Of a stretch of DNA of 64,000 nucleotides, positions 1-7,184 are shown piece by piece (the first letter of the stretch is position 1; every line of letters begins with the position of its first letter). The stretch covers positions 496,001-560,000 of the forward strand of contig JADIYP010000001.1 in NCBI GenBank assembly GCA_016705235.1. The letters run 5' to 3'. The notes under the pieces are model-generated. The model searched no databases and had not been told where the DNA came from. It saw only the letters and a list, made by a program, of their open reading frames with translations. Made by a program: the position numbers and the translations under genes. The stretch is from Candidatus Leptovillus affinis. Its GTDB lineage: Bacteria > Chloroflexota > Anaerolineae > Promineifilales > Promineifilaceae.

Positions 1-1
1 C

Positions 2-475
2 CGGGAAACCCCGCCGCCGCGCAAACAACCGCTGGCCACCGCGCCGGTTCCCATCACCCCGGAAATACAGCCGCCCGACGCCGATCTGCCGGAAGCGCCG
101 CCGATTTCCACCGCTGACGAACCTACCCGGCCACAACCGCCGCAAAGTCGGCCGTCGGCCGCAAGCGGCGCGGTGGAAGCGCAACGGCCGTTGTGGGAAG
201 AACTCCAGGCCATCGACGAAGAAAACAAACTCAAGCAGCAGTACGAAGACGATCTGATGCCGGAAGCCATCGAGATGGTCCGGCAGTTGAACAAAGCGTC
301 CACGTCCCTGTTGCAGCGCCGCTTCCGCATCGGCTATACCCGCGCCGCCCGTCTCATCGACGCCATGGAAGACCTGGGCATCATCGGCCCGCCCACCGGC
401 ACCAGCAAGGCGCGCGAAGTGCTGCCCGCGACCGCTGGCGAGAGCGAAAGTAAAACCGTAAAAGAAGGAGAATGA
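2..475 (+). CDS. ftsK: FtsK/SpoIIIE DNA translocase, C-terminal part (gamma domain)
   Basis: The reading frame is open from the left edge, so only the end of the gene is here. It starts with a Pro-rich linker and finishes with about 75 residues that read as the FtsK gamma winged-helix domain; the stretch 'LQRRFRIGYTRAARLID' followed by a 'DLGIIGP' turn is diagnostic of that domain. In the family this domain reads KOPS/SRS polar sequences and directs the hexameric motor at the division septum towards dif. The motor and membrane domains lie outside the window. The GTG at 173 could be mistaken for a start, but the upstream frame is coding-like and continuous. The stop is followed at once by a hairpin repeat and then by ubiE. 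Confidence 0.82.
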   Translation, partial: RETPPPRKQPLATAPVPITPEIQPPDADLPEAPPISTADEPTRPQPPQSRPSAASGAVEAQRPLWEELQAIDEENKLKQQYEDDLMPEAIEMVRQLNKASTSLLQRRFRIGYTRAARLIDAMEDLGIIGPPTGTSKAREVLPATAGESESKTVKEGE

Positions 476-533
476 TGCGTGATGCGTGAGGCGTGAAATT
501 TTCCATCACGCCTCACGCCTCACGCATCACGCA
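473..533. repeat. Hairpin repeat built on GCGTGATGCGTGA
   Basis: Two to three GCGTGA/GCGTGAG steps on the left arm are mirrored by TCACGC steps on the right arm, giving a long imperfect hairpin between ftsK and the next start. The same core occurs at 12733-12757, 29812-29874 and 62543-62600. It may act as a terminator or a REP-like element; there is no T-run. Confidence 0.6.
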
Positions 534-536
534 ATC

Positions 537-1244
537 ATGGCTCACTTACAAGGACAGGAACGCGCCGACTACGTGCAAGATATGTTCGCCCGCATTGCCG
601 GGCGGTATGATACGATGAACCGGCTGATGACCGCCGGGCAAGATATAACATGGCGACGGTATGTGATCGAACAGGCGCGGCTGCCGCAAAACGGCCGTCT
701 CCTGGACATCGCTACCGGCACAGGCGACATTGCCCTGGAAGGTTTACGCCAGCAGCCGGGCATAACGGCCGTCGGCGGCGACTTCACCATCGAGATGATG
801 CAGGTGGGCAAACGGGCGCCCGACCGCCAGGCCATCCTCTGGACCACAGCCGATACGCTGGCCCTGCCCTTCCCCGACGCGACCTTTGACGCCGTAACGT
901 CTGGCTTTCTCATGCGCAACGTCATCGACGTGCCCGGCGCGTTCCGCGAACAGATGCGCGTTACCAAACCAGGCGGCCGCGTGGTGGTGCTGGAATCCAG
1001 CCCGCCCAAGGACAATTTGCTCAAACCCTTCATCCGCATCCACCTCAATTACGTTATTCCCACGCTGGGACGCCTCATTTCTGGCAACGCCGACGCCTAC
1101 AAATACCTGCCCGACAGCACGCAGGCGTTCAAAGGCCCGGCGGAATTGGCCGACATCATGCGCCAAACCGGGTTTACCGATGTGGACTACAAACTGTTCA
1201 TGTTTGGCACGATTGCCATTCACGTCGGCACAAAACCTTCTTAA
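537..1244 (+). CDS. ubiE: Demethylmenaquinone/ubiquinone methyltransferase (UbiE/MenG family)
   Basis: This class I SAM-dependent methyltransferase of 235 residues would carry out the C-methylation step of menaquinone (or ubiquinone) synthesis. Motif I 'LDIATGTGDIAL', the conserved 'YDTMNRLM' near the N-terminus, 'GFLMRNV' and the C-terminal 'KYLPDS' region fit UbiE/COQ5. I chose the ATG at 537 because an upstream in-frame extension to 486 would run through the hairpin repeat and adds non-conserved residues. The usual UbiE form is GFGLRNV; here it is GFLMRNV, so the exact quinone substrate is not certain. Confidence 0.85.
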   Translation: MAHLQGQERADYVQDMFARIAGRYDTMNRLMTAGQDITWRRYVIEQARLPQNGRLLDIATGTGDIALEGLRQQPGITAVGGDFTIEMMQVGKRAPDRQAILWTTADTLALPFPDATFDAVTSGFLMRNVIDVPGAFREQMRVTKPGGRVVVLESSPPKDNLLKPFIRIHLNYVIPTLGRLISGNADAYKYLPDSTQAFKGPAELADIMRQTGFTDVDYKLFMFGTIAIHVGTKPS

Positions 1245-1277
1245 TCATTACTTAAGAACTGCCCAACCGGATACCGT

Positions 1278-1283
1278 TATAAT
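1278..1283 (+). promoter_or_regulatory. -10 box TATAAT of a probably leaderless promoter
   Basis: TATAAT ends seven bases before the ATG at 1291, which puts the predicted transcription start on or next to the start codon. No Shine-Dalgarno sequence precedes that ATG and no good -35 box is visible. Confidence 0.5.
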
Positions 1284-1290
1284 CAAGGCC

Positions 1291-2075
1291 ATGAAAAAAT
1301 GGCCTTTTTGTTTCATTGCGTTGTTTATGTTCCTGACGGCTTGCGGCCAAACGGCGACTGAGATCGCCGCTCCACCAACAGCGGAACCGACCATTCCGCC
1401 CACGGCCGTTGCCACCCTCATCCAACCCACCAGGGCGCCCACACGGCCGTCTCCCGCCCCACCTACCGCTCAACCAACCAGTCAACCAACCGACCAGCCA
1501 ACCAGTCAACCCACAATCGAACCAACCAGCCAACCGTCGATCCTCGCCGGACGCACCGACGAAGGCGCCTTCTTTCTCGGCAGCCCGGACGCGTCGGTGA
1601 CCATGATTGACTACTCCGATTTTCTCTGAGGCAGCTGCCGTGCCTACGTGTTAGGCACAGAGCCAGACATCCTGCGCGATTACGTCATGACCGGCAAGGT
1701 CAAGCTCGTCTTTGGCCAGTGCTCAATCACGGCAACCCCAGCGTCTACGCCACGCTCACCGCGGAATGCGCCGGGCAGCAAAACCCGGACTTTTTCTGGG
1801 CGCTGCACAAATATCTATTTGAAAACCAGGATGACTTGTGGAGCGCCAACCGGGAGTATTATGTGCAAACGGCCGTCTCCTTTGGCGTCGATCAGGCGCA
1901 GTTTGAAACCTGTTATGATGGCACCGCCGGCCTGGAACAGGTGATGGAACTGGATAACGGCCGTCGCCAGCGCGGCATCTTCAGCCAACCCCAATTCGAC
2001 ATCAACGGCTACATCTTCGTCGGCGCGCAGCCCTATGCCACCTTCGCCGAAGCCCTGGACGCCAATCTCGAATAA
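1291..2075 (+). CDS. DsbA-like thioredoxin-fold lipoprotein with in-frame TGA at the first active-site Cys (candidate selenoprotein) and a 1-base frameshift
   Basis: The N-terminus is a lipoprotein signal (lipobox 'LTAC') followed by a Pro/Thr/Gln linker with repeated 'QPTSQPT'. Then comes the DsbA_4/thioredoxin start 'GSPDASVTMIDYSDFL', a TGA at 1627-1629, and 'GSCRAYVLGTEP'. The TGA sits exactly where the first Cys of the CxxC motif belongs, giving U-G-S-C. A 7-bp hairpin with a 5-nt loop (1640-1658) follows 10 bases later. After 'VKLVF' the frame shifts: one base seems to be missing near 1713-1716, where restoring a C gives 'VFRPVLNHG'. The rest, 1716-2075, is a normal DsbA tail ending 'FDINGYIFVGAQP'. 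Such proteins act as thiol oxidoreductases outside the membrane. It is either a Sec protein with an indel in the sequence, or a decaying gene. Confidence 0.62.
1640..1658 (+). promoter_or_regulatory. Candidate bacterial SECIS hairpin
   Basis: A perfect 7-bp stem (GTGCCTA/TAGGCAC) closes the loop CGTGT. The loop starts 17 bases after the TGA at 1627-1629 and has a G in its second position. This fits published rules for bacterial SECIS elements (apical loop roughly 16-37 nt from the UGA, G in the first two loop bases). It could still be chance within coding sequence. Confidence 0.4.
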
Positions 2076-2099
2076 CCTGCCGCTGGTCGAGGAAAACAA

Positions 2100-2288
2100 G
2101 ACCCCAAGGGTTTAACACCCAACTAACCCAACCTCCCAGGCGCAAACCCTTGGGGTCTGTCTAAACCCCAAGGGTTTAACACCCAACTAACCCAAACTCC
2201 CAAGCGCAAACCCTTGGGGTCTGTCTAAACCCCAAGGGTTTAACACCCAACTAACCCAAACTCCCAGGCGCAAACCCTTGGGGTCTGT
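2100..2288. repeat. Tandem array of three 64-bp inverted-repeat units (CCCCAAGGGTTT family)
   Basis: Three head-to-tail units begin at 2101, 2165 and 2229. Each starts ACCCCAAGGGTTTAACACCC and ends CAAACCCTTGGGGTCTGTCT, so each can form a hairpin. The units are almost identical. The array follows the thioredoxin-like gene directly and abuts the 109-bp element at 2289. Confidence 0.9.
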
Positions 2289-2397
2289 CTAGCAGTCTGT
2301 CGGAGAACCTCTTTTTGTAGCCGGGGTATCCTTACCCCGCCTCTGGAAGACGCGGTAAGAAACCGCGGCTACGGGTACTTTTCCGACAAACTGCTAG
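2289..2397 (+). repeat. 109-bp cruciform-forming element, copy 1
   Basis: The ends are imperfect inverted repeats: CTAGCAGTCTGTCGGAGAA on the left, and TTTTCCGACAAACTGCTAG on the right. Inside lie a GTAGCCG/CGGCTAC stem and two hairpins, GGGGTA-TCCT-TACCCC and CGCGGT-AAGAA-ACCGCG. Other copies are at 4280, 9302, 20632 and 59190. There is no coding capacity, so it looks like a MITE. Confidence 0.88.
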
Positions 2398-2409
2398 CAA
2401 CAAACAGGC

Positions 2410-2415
2410 TATACT
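2410..2415 (+). promoter_or_regulatory. -10 box TATACT close to a start codon
   Basis: TATACT ends six bases before the ATG at 2422, again pointing to a leaderless transcript. The -35 region would fall inside the right end of the 109-bp element, so that element may have placed part of this promoter. Confidence 0.35.
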
Positions 2416-2421
2416 TGCTGC

Positions 2422-2982
2422 ATGATAACTTCCCAACCCTACCCTCCGCCGGGACAACGATTTGTGATCGTCGGCACGACCGGCTCCGGCAAAACAACCC
2501 TGGCCGACCAGATCGCCCAGACCCTCAACCTGCCGCACATCGAACTCGACGCCTTGTTTTGGGGACCAAACTGGACCAAACCGCCGCGTGAAGATTTTCG
2601 GCAGCGCGTAAGCGCCGCCCTGAGCGGGCCGCGCTGGGTGCTGGACGGCAATTACAGCCTGGCGCGAGACATTATCTGGAGCCAGGCCGACGTTTTGGTG
2701 TGGCTGGATTATTCGCTGCCTCTGGTTTGGGGGCGGCTGTTCCGGCGCGCCCTGCGCCGCATTGGCCGGCAAGAGGTGCTGTGGAATGGCAACCGCGAAA
2801 CGTGGCGCGGTCAGTTTTTCAGCCGCGACTCGCTCTTTTTATACGCGCTCACCAGCCGCAAAAAGCATCATCAGACCTATCCCGCGCTGCTGGCGCAGGC
2901 GGAATATGCGCACTTACAGGTTTATCGCCAGCGTTCGCCGCGTGATACCGACCGCTGGCTGCAAACGTTGCAGGGGGTGTAA
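2422..2982 (+). CDS. P-loop NTPase, adenylate kinase/topology-modulation-like
   Basis: The protein has 186 residues. The Walker A motif is 'VGTTGSGKTTLA' (residues about 15-26), followed by 'HIELDALFWGPNW', a pattern seen in the FlaR/topology-modulation and shikimate/adenylate-kinase-like group in which an Asp and aromatic residues line the substrate pocket. A 'WVLDGNY' strand and an Arg-rich lid-like segment ('RRALRRIGRQ') complete the fold. The family phosphorylates small substrates or handles nucleotides in the cytoplasm; the true substrate is unknown. The gene is monocistronic between a repeat block and the SDR gene. Confidence 0.75.
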   Translation: MITSQPYPPPGQRFVIVGTTGSGKTTLADQIAQTLNLPHIELDALFWGPNWTKPPREDFRQRVSAALSGPRWVLDGNYSLARDIIWSQADVLVWLDYSLPLVWGRLFRRALRRIGRQEVLWNGNRETWRGQFFSRDSLFLYALTSRKKHHQTYPALLAQAEYAHLQVYRQRSPRDTDRWLQTLQGV

Positions 2983-3065
2983 ACGGCCGTTCCCACTCCC
3001 TCGTACCCCCTCCCCAATTGCCGTATACTCCCTATCTAAATTCTAAAAATCATTTGGAGACCCTT

Positions 3066-3851
3066 ATGAACCTTCGCCTGGACAACAAAGTCGCCATCGT
3101 CACCGGCGCCGGACGCGGCATCGGCGAGGCCATCGCACACGCCCTGGCCGACGCCGGCGCCCGCGTCGCCGTCAACGACATCAACCCGGACCGCGCCGAA
3201 CGTGTCGCCGCGGCCATCCGCCAAAACCGGGGGCAGGCCATCGGCATCGCCGCCGACGTCTCGAACAAATTTCAATGCTCCCACCTCATCGAAACCACCC
3301 GCGCCGAATGGAACCAACTGGACATTTTGGTGAACAATGCGGCCGTCGAACCGGCCATCCCCATCATGAAAATGGACGAATGGGACTGGCAGCGCACCAT
3401 CGACGTAAACTTGAAAGGCGTCTTTTTTATGAGCCAGCTTTGCGGCCGGGTGATGGCCGGCGTTTTTGATAAAAAAGCGGGGCAAGAGGAAGCCACGGGC
3501 GCGGGCGGGGTCATCGTCAATATTGCGTCGACGGCCGGAGTGGAAACGCCGCTGGCCGACCGGGGCGCGTACTGCGCCAGCAAAGCGGGCGTGGTCGGTT
3601 TTGCCCGCGAGTGCGCCCGCGAATTTGCGCCTTATGGCATTCGCGTCAACACCGTCCTGCCGGGCATCATCGACACGCCGCTGACGGAGCCGCAGCAAGC
3701 AAAGGCGGAGGTGATGGCTCAGTGGCGGGCCAACATCCCGCTGGGGCGCATTGGCCGGGCGCAGGAAGTGGCCGCCGTGGTGGTGTTTCTCTGCGCCGAC
3801 GCCAGCAGTTACATGACGGGCAGCACGATTACGGTGGATGGGGGCGGGTGA
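3066..3851 (+). CDS. Short-chain dehydrogenase/reductase (FabG-like)
   Basis: This classical SDR of 261 residues has the NAD(P)-binding 'TGAGRGIG' (13-20), 'NNAA' after strand 4, the catalytic Ser in 'NIAST', and Tyr169-x3-Lys173 in 'YCASK'. It ends in the typical 'TGSTITVDGGG'. Asp in 'AVNDIN' after strand 2 favours NAD over NADP. The ATG at 3066 has a GGAG box at 3056-3059; a start at 3018 would lack one. A TATACT hexamer at 3024-3029 may be its -10 box. The substrate cannot be told: candidates are 3-oxoacyl thioesters, sugars or secondary alcohols. Confidence 0.85.
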   Translation: MNLRLDNKVAIVTGAGRGIGEAIAHALADAGARVAVNDINPDRAERVAAAIRQNRGQAIGIAADVSNKFQCSHLIETTRAEWNQLDILVNNAAVEPAIPIMKMDEWDWQRTIDVNLKGVFFMSQLCGRVMAGVFDKKAGQEEATGAGGVIVNIASTAGVETPLADRGAYCASKAGVVGFARECAREFAPYGIRVNTVLPGIIDTPLTEPQQAKAEVMAQWRANIPLGRIGRAQEVAAVVVFLCADASSYMTGSTITVDGGG

Positions 3852-3940
3852 TGCGGTAACGGCCGTTACCCAGTATTTGGTTTCGACTAACCACTGGGGA
3901 AAGGGTCTGGTTGCAGATTAAAAATCAATCCGTATACCCT

Positions 3941-3998
3941 GGCCGCTGTGGCCGCCTCTCAGCCCGTAGGGATGCACTCTGTCCGAGCCACACCCCGC
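3941..3998 (-). repeat. Dispersed repeat D, copy 1 (inverted partner at 32539-32594)
   Basis: About 55 bp match the reverse complement of 32539-32594 with a few differences. The shared core includes CAGCCCGTAGGGATGCACTC and GCCACACCCCGC. Function unknown. Confidence 0.75.
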
Positions 3999-4279
3999 TA
4001 GCCGAACGGCCGTTATCAGCCTCGCTTTCCAATAAAGCGCCAACAGCGCTCCACCGCCACCGCCGCCCACACCCACAGCCAGCCACATCCCAGCCGCTGA
4101 CCAGCCCATGCGACCCGGCCGCCCCACTAAATCCGACAGCCACTTACGGCTAATACATTTGTTTTGTTCATGTTTACAATAGTCCTCCTTCCCTCGCTGC
4201 CAGACCTGTGATGGGTCCACACCAAATGGAGACATCGCCGTCATCGTCGTGTGAAAGTGATCTTTGGCAGCAAAATGGG

Positions 4280-4366
4280 CAAGTACCCGTAGCCGCGGTT
4301 TCTTACCGCGTCTTCCAGAAGCGGGGTAAGGATACCCTGGCTGCAAAAAGAGGTTCTCCGACAGAC
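4280..4366 (-). repeat. 109-bp element, copy 2 (degenerate, truncated ends)
   Basis: The core from GTACCCGTAGCCGCGG to AGGTTCTCCGACAGAC matches the other copies in reverse orientation. The outer CTAGCAGT ends are lost and several bases have changed, so this is an old copy. Confidence 0.8.
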
Positions 4367-4376
4367 GGCCAGGCAC

Positions 4377-4832
4377 TCAATTATCTTCAACTTGAGATAG
4401 CAAATCGGCGTCAATCAAATCTTGTGGGCGGCCAGAGGCGCGTTTGGAAATAATAAGGTCCTGGCGAGAAATAAACATTACTGGGAGACCTTCAAACTTC
4501 ACTTCCACTCTTCGCTCCCAGGCTTCCGCAAATCCCAAGCCCGGTATACCCATCAAGACATCTACTCGCACTGGGGGAACGCCCATCTGGTAAAAATAGC
4601 CTTCTTGGGCAAAATCAGATTCGGTCAGCCCTTCAAGGGGAGCGCCAAACTCACGGAGCGACTTGTAAACTGCTGCGGCGTTTGCTGTATCTGTGCTTAT
4701 CCAGAGGTCCAGGTCTTTGGTAAATCGTGGTTCGGCGTGTTGGATAACTGCGTAGCCGCCAATTACCAAATACTTAACGCCGTTGCTTTTGAAAAGTCTC
4801 AAGAGATCGCTGAAGTCGGAGTTGACGAACAT
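4377..4832 (-). CDS. Nucleotidyltransferase-fold protein (DUF6036/AbiEii-like)
   Basis: The protein has 151 residues. 'YLVIGGYAVIQH' followed by 'RFTKDLDLWI' is the GG...DxD signature of the minimal nucleotidyltransferase fold (metal ligands Asp-x-Asp), with the third acidic residue probably in 'VRVDVLM'. Proteins of this kind serve as NTase partners in two-gene modules such as MNT/HEPN or AbiE-like systems. The upstream gene (4774-4983) overlaps its start by 59 bases, so the two are translated together. Local GC is lower than in the flanks. An antitoxin or defence role is possible but not shown. Confidence 0.7.
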   Translation of the reverse strand: MFVNSDFSDLLRLFKSNGVKYLVIGGYAVIQHAEPRFTKDLDLWISTDTANAAAVYKSLREFGAPLEGLTESDFAQEGYFYQMGVPPVRVDVLMGIPGLGFAEAWERRVEVKFEGLPVMFISRQDLIISKRASGRPQDLIDADLLSQVEDN

Positions 4833-4983
4833 CTAAACCTTTAACTCTGGCATAATGAACGATTAGTTCCCAGGTGGCGTCGAAACGAACCTCTGGAGTT
4901 TGGGCCTGCCAAAATTCCAGGTCAAAAGACCGATCTAGTTCGCTGATTTTTCCTCTTCGTTCATGAAAACGGGTTTGTGACAT
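4774..4983 (-). CDS. Small protein encoded with the nucleotidyltransferase
   Basis: From the ATG at 4983 it has 69 residues, rich in charged and aromatic residues ('FDLEFWQAQTPEVRFDATWELIVHYA'-type composition). It has no membrane segment and no motif I recognise. A longer frame to 5115 exists, but the internal Met gives a compact product. Its end overlaps the nucleotidyltransferase start by 59 bases on the same strand, typical of a two-gene module. It is too short to be a HEPN protein. The role is unknown. Confidence 0.55.
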   Translation of the reverse strand: MSQTRFHERRGKISELDRSFDLEFWQAQTPEVRFDATWELIVHYARVKGLDVRQLRLQRSLETFQKQRR

Positions 4984-5210
4984 GACTGGATTATAGCACC
5001 TTTGGCGTGACAGTTCTCTTTCAAGTTTTTGATAATGCCAGATTTCGCAAACTGCTTGTAATTCTGTTGACAAAACTGCTGAGTTCGGTTGGTGGAGGCG
5101 GCACGAATACGGCATGGTCTGGAAGACAGACTAGAGTCAAGGGGAACGGCCGTTAAGAAACCACTTTCAAGCCCAACTTGCGATCCACCGGAAAAGATCG
5201 TTTTGAGACC

Positions 5211-7184
5211 TTAAATAGTTTGCAAGCCAACATCACTAAGATATTTGTAAGTGGAATCATAATACTCGGCCTTTCTTGTCATATCTTGGTTGCTTCCTTC
5301 TGGAACAAATATGATCATTCCTTGTCGCGCTCTGGTGAGTAAAACTCTATAGGCGTTTTTTAGATATTTTTGTCTTGTTGGGTCGTTAATATTTTGCCAA
5401 GATGACCCTCTAAAATTTTTATACTCCCAATGGTTCTTGCTATATCTAAAATCAGCATCCCATGCGACGCAAGTCCAATCAAGTTCAAGACCTTGAATAT
5501 CAAACTCGGTTGCTACCTCTTCGAGATAATAAGAGGAGCGAACATCCTCTTTCCCATTAAGAAACCAGTTTTTTGGATCAATACTTGACTTAACATGAAT
5601 TCCATACGGACGAAGACGATACCCCCCTGAAGATGCTATAAGTCCAATCCGTTCGCTACCTCTCGCTTTCTCCTTCAACCAATTTCTAGCAGTTTCGATG
5701 TTTCTAGTGAGATAAATTGGATAATCTTGTTCGATTCCTGCCCATAGAGCCTTGGCTATAGCTTGGTTATTGTCAATGATGTTTCTCACAAATTCTGATA
5801 CTTTTTCGGAGCGATACGACCTAACCGATACAGATAGGTGCAGATCCGTTTGAATATGTAATCTCGAAGGGTTAATTTCGGCATAGATATTGTCACCTCC
5901 GGTATACTCTGCATCTGTCAACACACCAGAAACATACACGTGCCAATTTGGATAATTCCTTTTGATTGCTGAAAACCACTCAGGCAAACCAGCTTCACCA
6001 GTATTTATTTCTTGCCCCCCGCCAACAAGGCAAATCACAATTGCATAATCTTGGTGTCTGTCCATGACGCTTATCAGAAAATCGGGCTCCGACATCTGGA
6101 AGCCTTGAATTCCTTTTTTCCTACTCATGAAAGAACTAGTCTGCTCAAGGGTCCATGCTCGTTGAGCTTCATCAAATATGGCAACTTTTTCAATAGGAGG
6201 GTGAACTGTTTGTATTGAGTCGTCTCGAAAATGATGAATATTTTGAATGAATGCTTTTGTTTTGGCCAGCGCTTTGTTTTTGGAAATACGCGACCCTGAA
6301 GTCTTGCTGTCTCTAACTTCATTTCTGGCTAAGGCCTCTTGTAAAACCACTACCAATGGTCCATTTCCTGAAAGAAAAACAGCATGTTCTCCAGCGTCAG
6401 CATTGTGTCTTTCATTTGCAATATTCAAACCAGCCAATGTCTTTCCTGCACCCGGAACCCCTGTAATAAAACAGATTGACTTCTGATTGTGTTTTTTTGA
6501 ATGATCGATAATCCTAGCAATGGCAGCAGATGTTTTGCTCAAGTTTATCGCACCCGAATCGGACCTGGAAATTTCACTTACATCGTGACCTCTGTAAAGT
6601 GCCTGCGCCGCTTCAATAATAGTAGGAGTTGGTTTGTAAACGGACTCTTGCCACAAGGCGAAATCAATTGTGCGTTCTGGAAGGCTTTTAACAGTGTCAT
6701 CAAGAACTGCTCTCAAGTTAGTTTTGTTGGCTCGCAGGGGCGAATAAACCATGTCATCGTAGGAAGAAAGAGTATTGGTAACAAGAGGAGCTTCTGTTGC
6801 AACCACTATGGGGATTATATGTCTATGATGGCTTTGCTGATGAAAATTTTTCAAATCAAGAGAGTAATCCAGAGCCTGTTCCATCGCATAATTCGGGTAC
6901 TTTGTTTCTCCGACCTTGAATTCCAATACGAAGACAAAACCTTTGATTAGAAGTACAACATCTACCCTTTTTCCCATTCGCGGTATGGCATACTCAAAAA
7001 GGATAAATGCATCATCTGTATACCCTTCAAAAAGCTGCTTCAAAATATGAATTTGGTCAATCCAAGCGTTTCTTTGCAATTCTTCAAGTGCAAACTCGTG
7101 GTGTCTTACAAGTTCCCCCAGAATAATGCTATCCAAATCCAGAAGAAATTTTTTTATGGTATTTGCGTAATAGGATCGTTTCAT
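5211..7184 (-). CDS. DUF2075-type ATPase/helicase with N-terminal PD-(D/E)xK-like nuclease domain
   Basis: The protein has 657 residues. The N-terminal part shows a restriction-nuclease-like core: E64, D75 ('KRVDVVLL'), E88-x-K90 ('LEFKVGE') and Q103. Walker A is 'TGVPGAGKT' (about 241-249) and Walker B is 'IFDEAQ' (336-341). The C-terminus carries the superfamily 1 motif VI-like 'YRVLLTRARQGMIIFVPEG'. This layout matches DUF2075 (Schlafen group 3-like) proteins, often found in defence islands; a DNA- or RNA-targeting role is inferred. The gene is clearly AT-richer than its neighbours, uses different codons, and I found no ACGGCCGT in it or nearby (5160-8280), all pointing to recent transfer. 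It stands alone. Confidence 0.78.
   Translation of the reverse strand: MKRSYYANTIKKFLLDLDSIILGELVRHHEFALEELQRNAWIDQIHILKQLFEGYTDDAFILFEYAIPRMGKRVDVVLLIKGFVFVLEFKVGETKYPNYAMEQALDYSLDLKNFHQQSHHRHIIPIVVATEAPLVTNTLSSYDDMVYSPLRANKTNLRAVLDDTVKSLPERTIDFALWQESVYKPTPTIIEAAQALYRGHDVSEISRSDSGAINLSKTSAAIARIIDHSKKHNQKSICFITGVPGAGKTLAGLNIANERHNADAGEHAVFLSGNGPLVVVLQEALARNEVRDSKTSGSRISKNKALAKTKAFIQNIHHFRDDSIQTVHPPIEKVAIFDEAQRAWTLEQTSSFMSRKKGIQGFQMSEPDFLISVMDRHQDYAIVICLVGGGQEINTGEAGLPEWFSAIKRNYPNWHVYVSGVLTDAEYTGGDNIYAEINPSRLHIQTDLHLSVSVRSYRSEKVSEFVRNIIDNNQAIAKALWAGIEQDYPIYLTRNIETARNWLKEKARGSERIGLIASSGGYRLRPYGIHVKSSIDPKNWFLNGKEDVRSSYYLEEVATEFDIQGLELDWTCVAWDADFRYSKNHWEYKNFRGSSWQNINDPTRQKYLKNAYRVLLTRARQGMIIFVPEGSNQDMTRKAEYYDSTYKYLSDVGLQTI

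Larger units (their letters stand above)
3852..4376. other. Intergenic region with repeat remnants
   Basis: No convincing gene is present. On the minus strand, around 4000-4110, there is a short hydrophobic Gly-rich reading ('GMWLAVGVGGGGGGALLALY') that could be the relic of a small membrane protein, but no start or context supports it. The region also contains repeat D (3941-3998), two ACGGCCGT palindromes and a degenerate copy of the 109-bp element (4280-4366). Confidence 0.5.

Noticed and set aside
1648..1944. Separate gene starting at GTG 1648 after the TGA
   Set aside because: It is the continuation of the thioredoxin-like protein in the same frame; a start there would split the fold and miss the signal peptide.
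2289..2397. 109-bp element as a tRNA or riboswitch
   Set aside because: The cross-shaped fold is suggestive, but copies occur in both orientations relative to genes and carry matching inverted ends, which fits a MITE better.
3918..4376. Minus-strand 152-codon frame in the spacer
   Set aside because: It crosses two dispersed repeats, has no ribosome site and only one short hydrophobic stretch looks protein-like.
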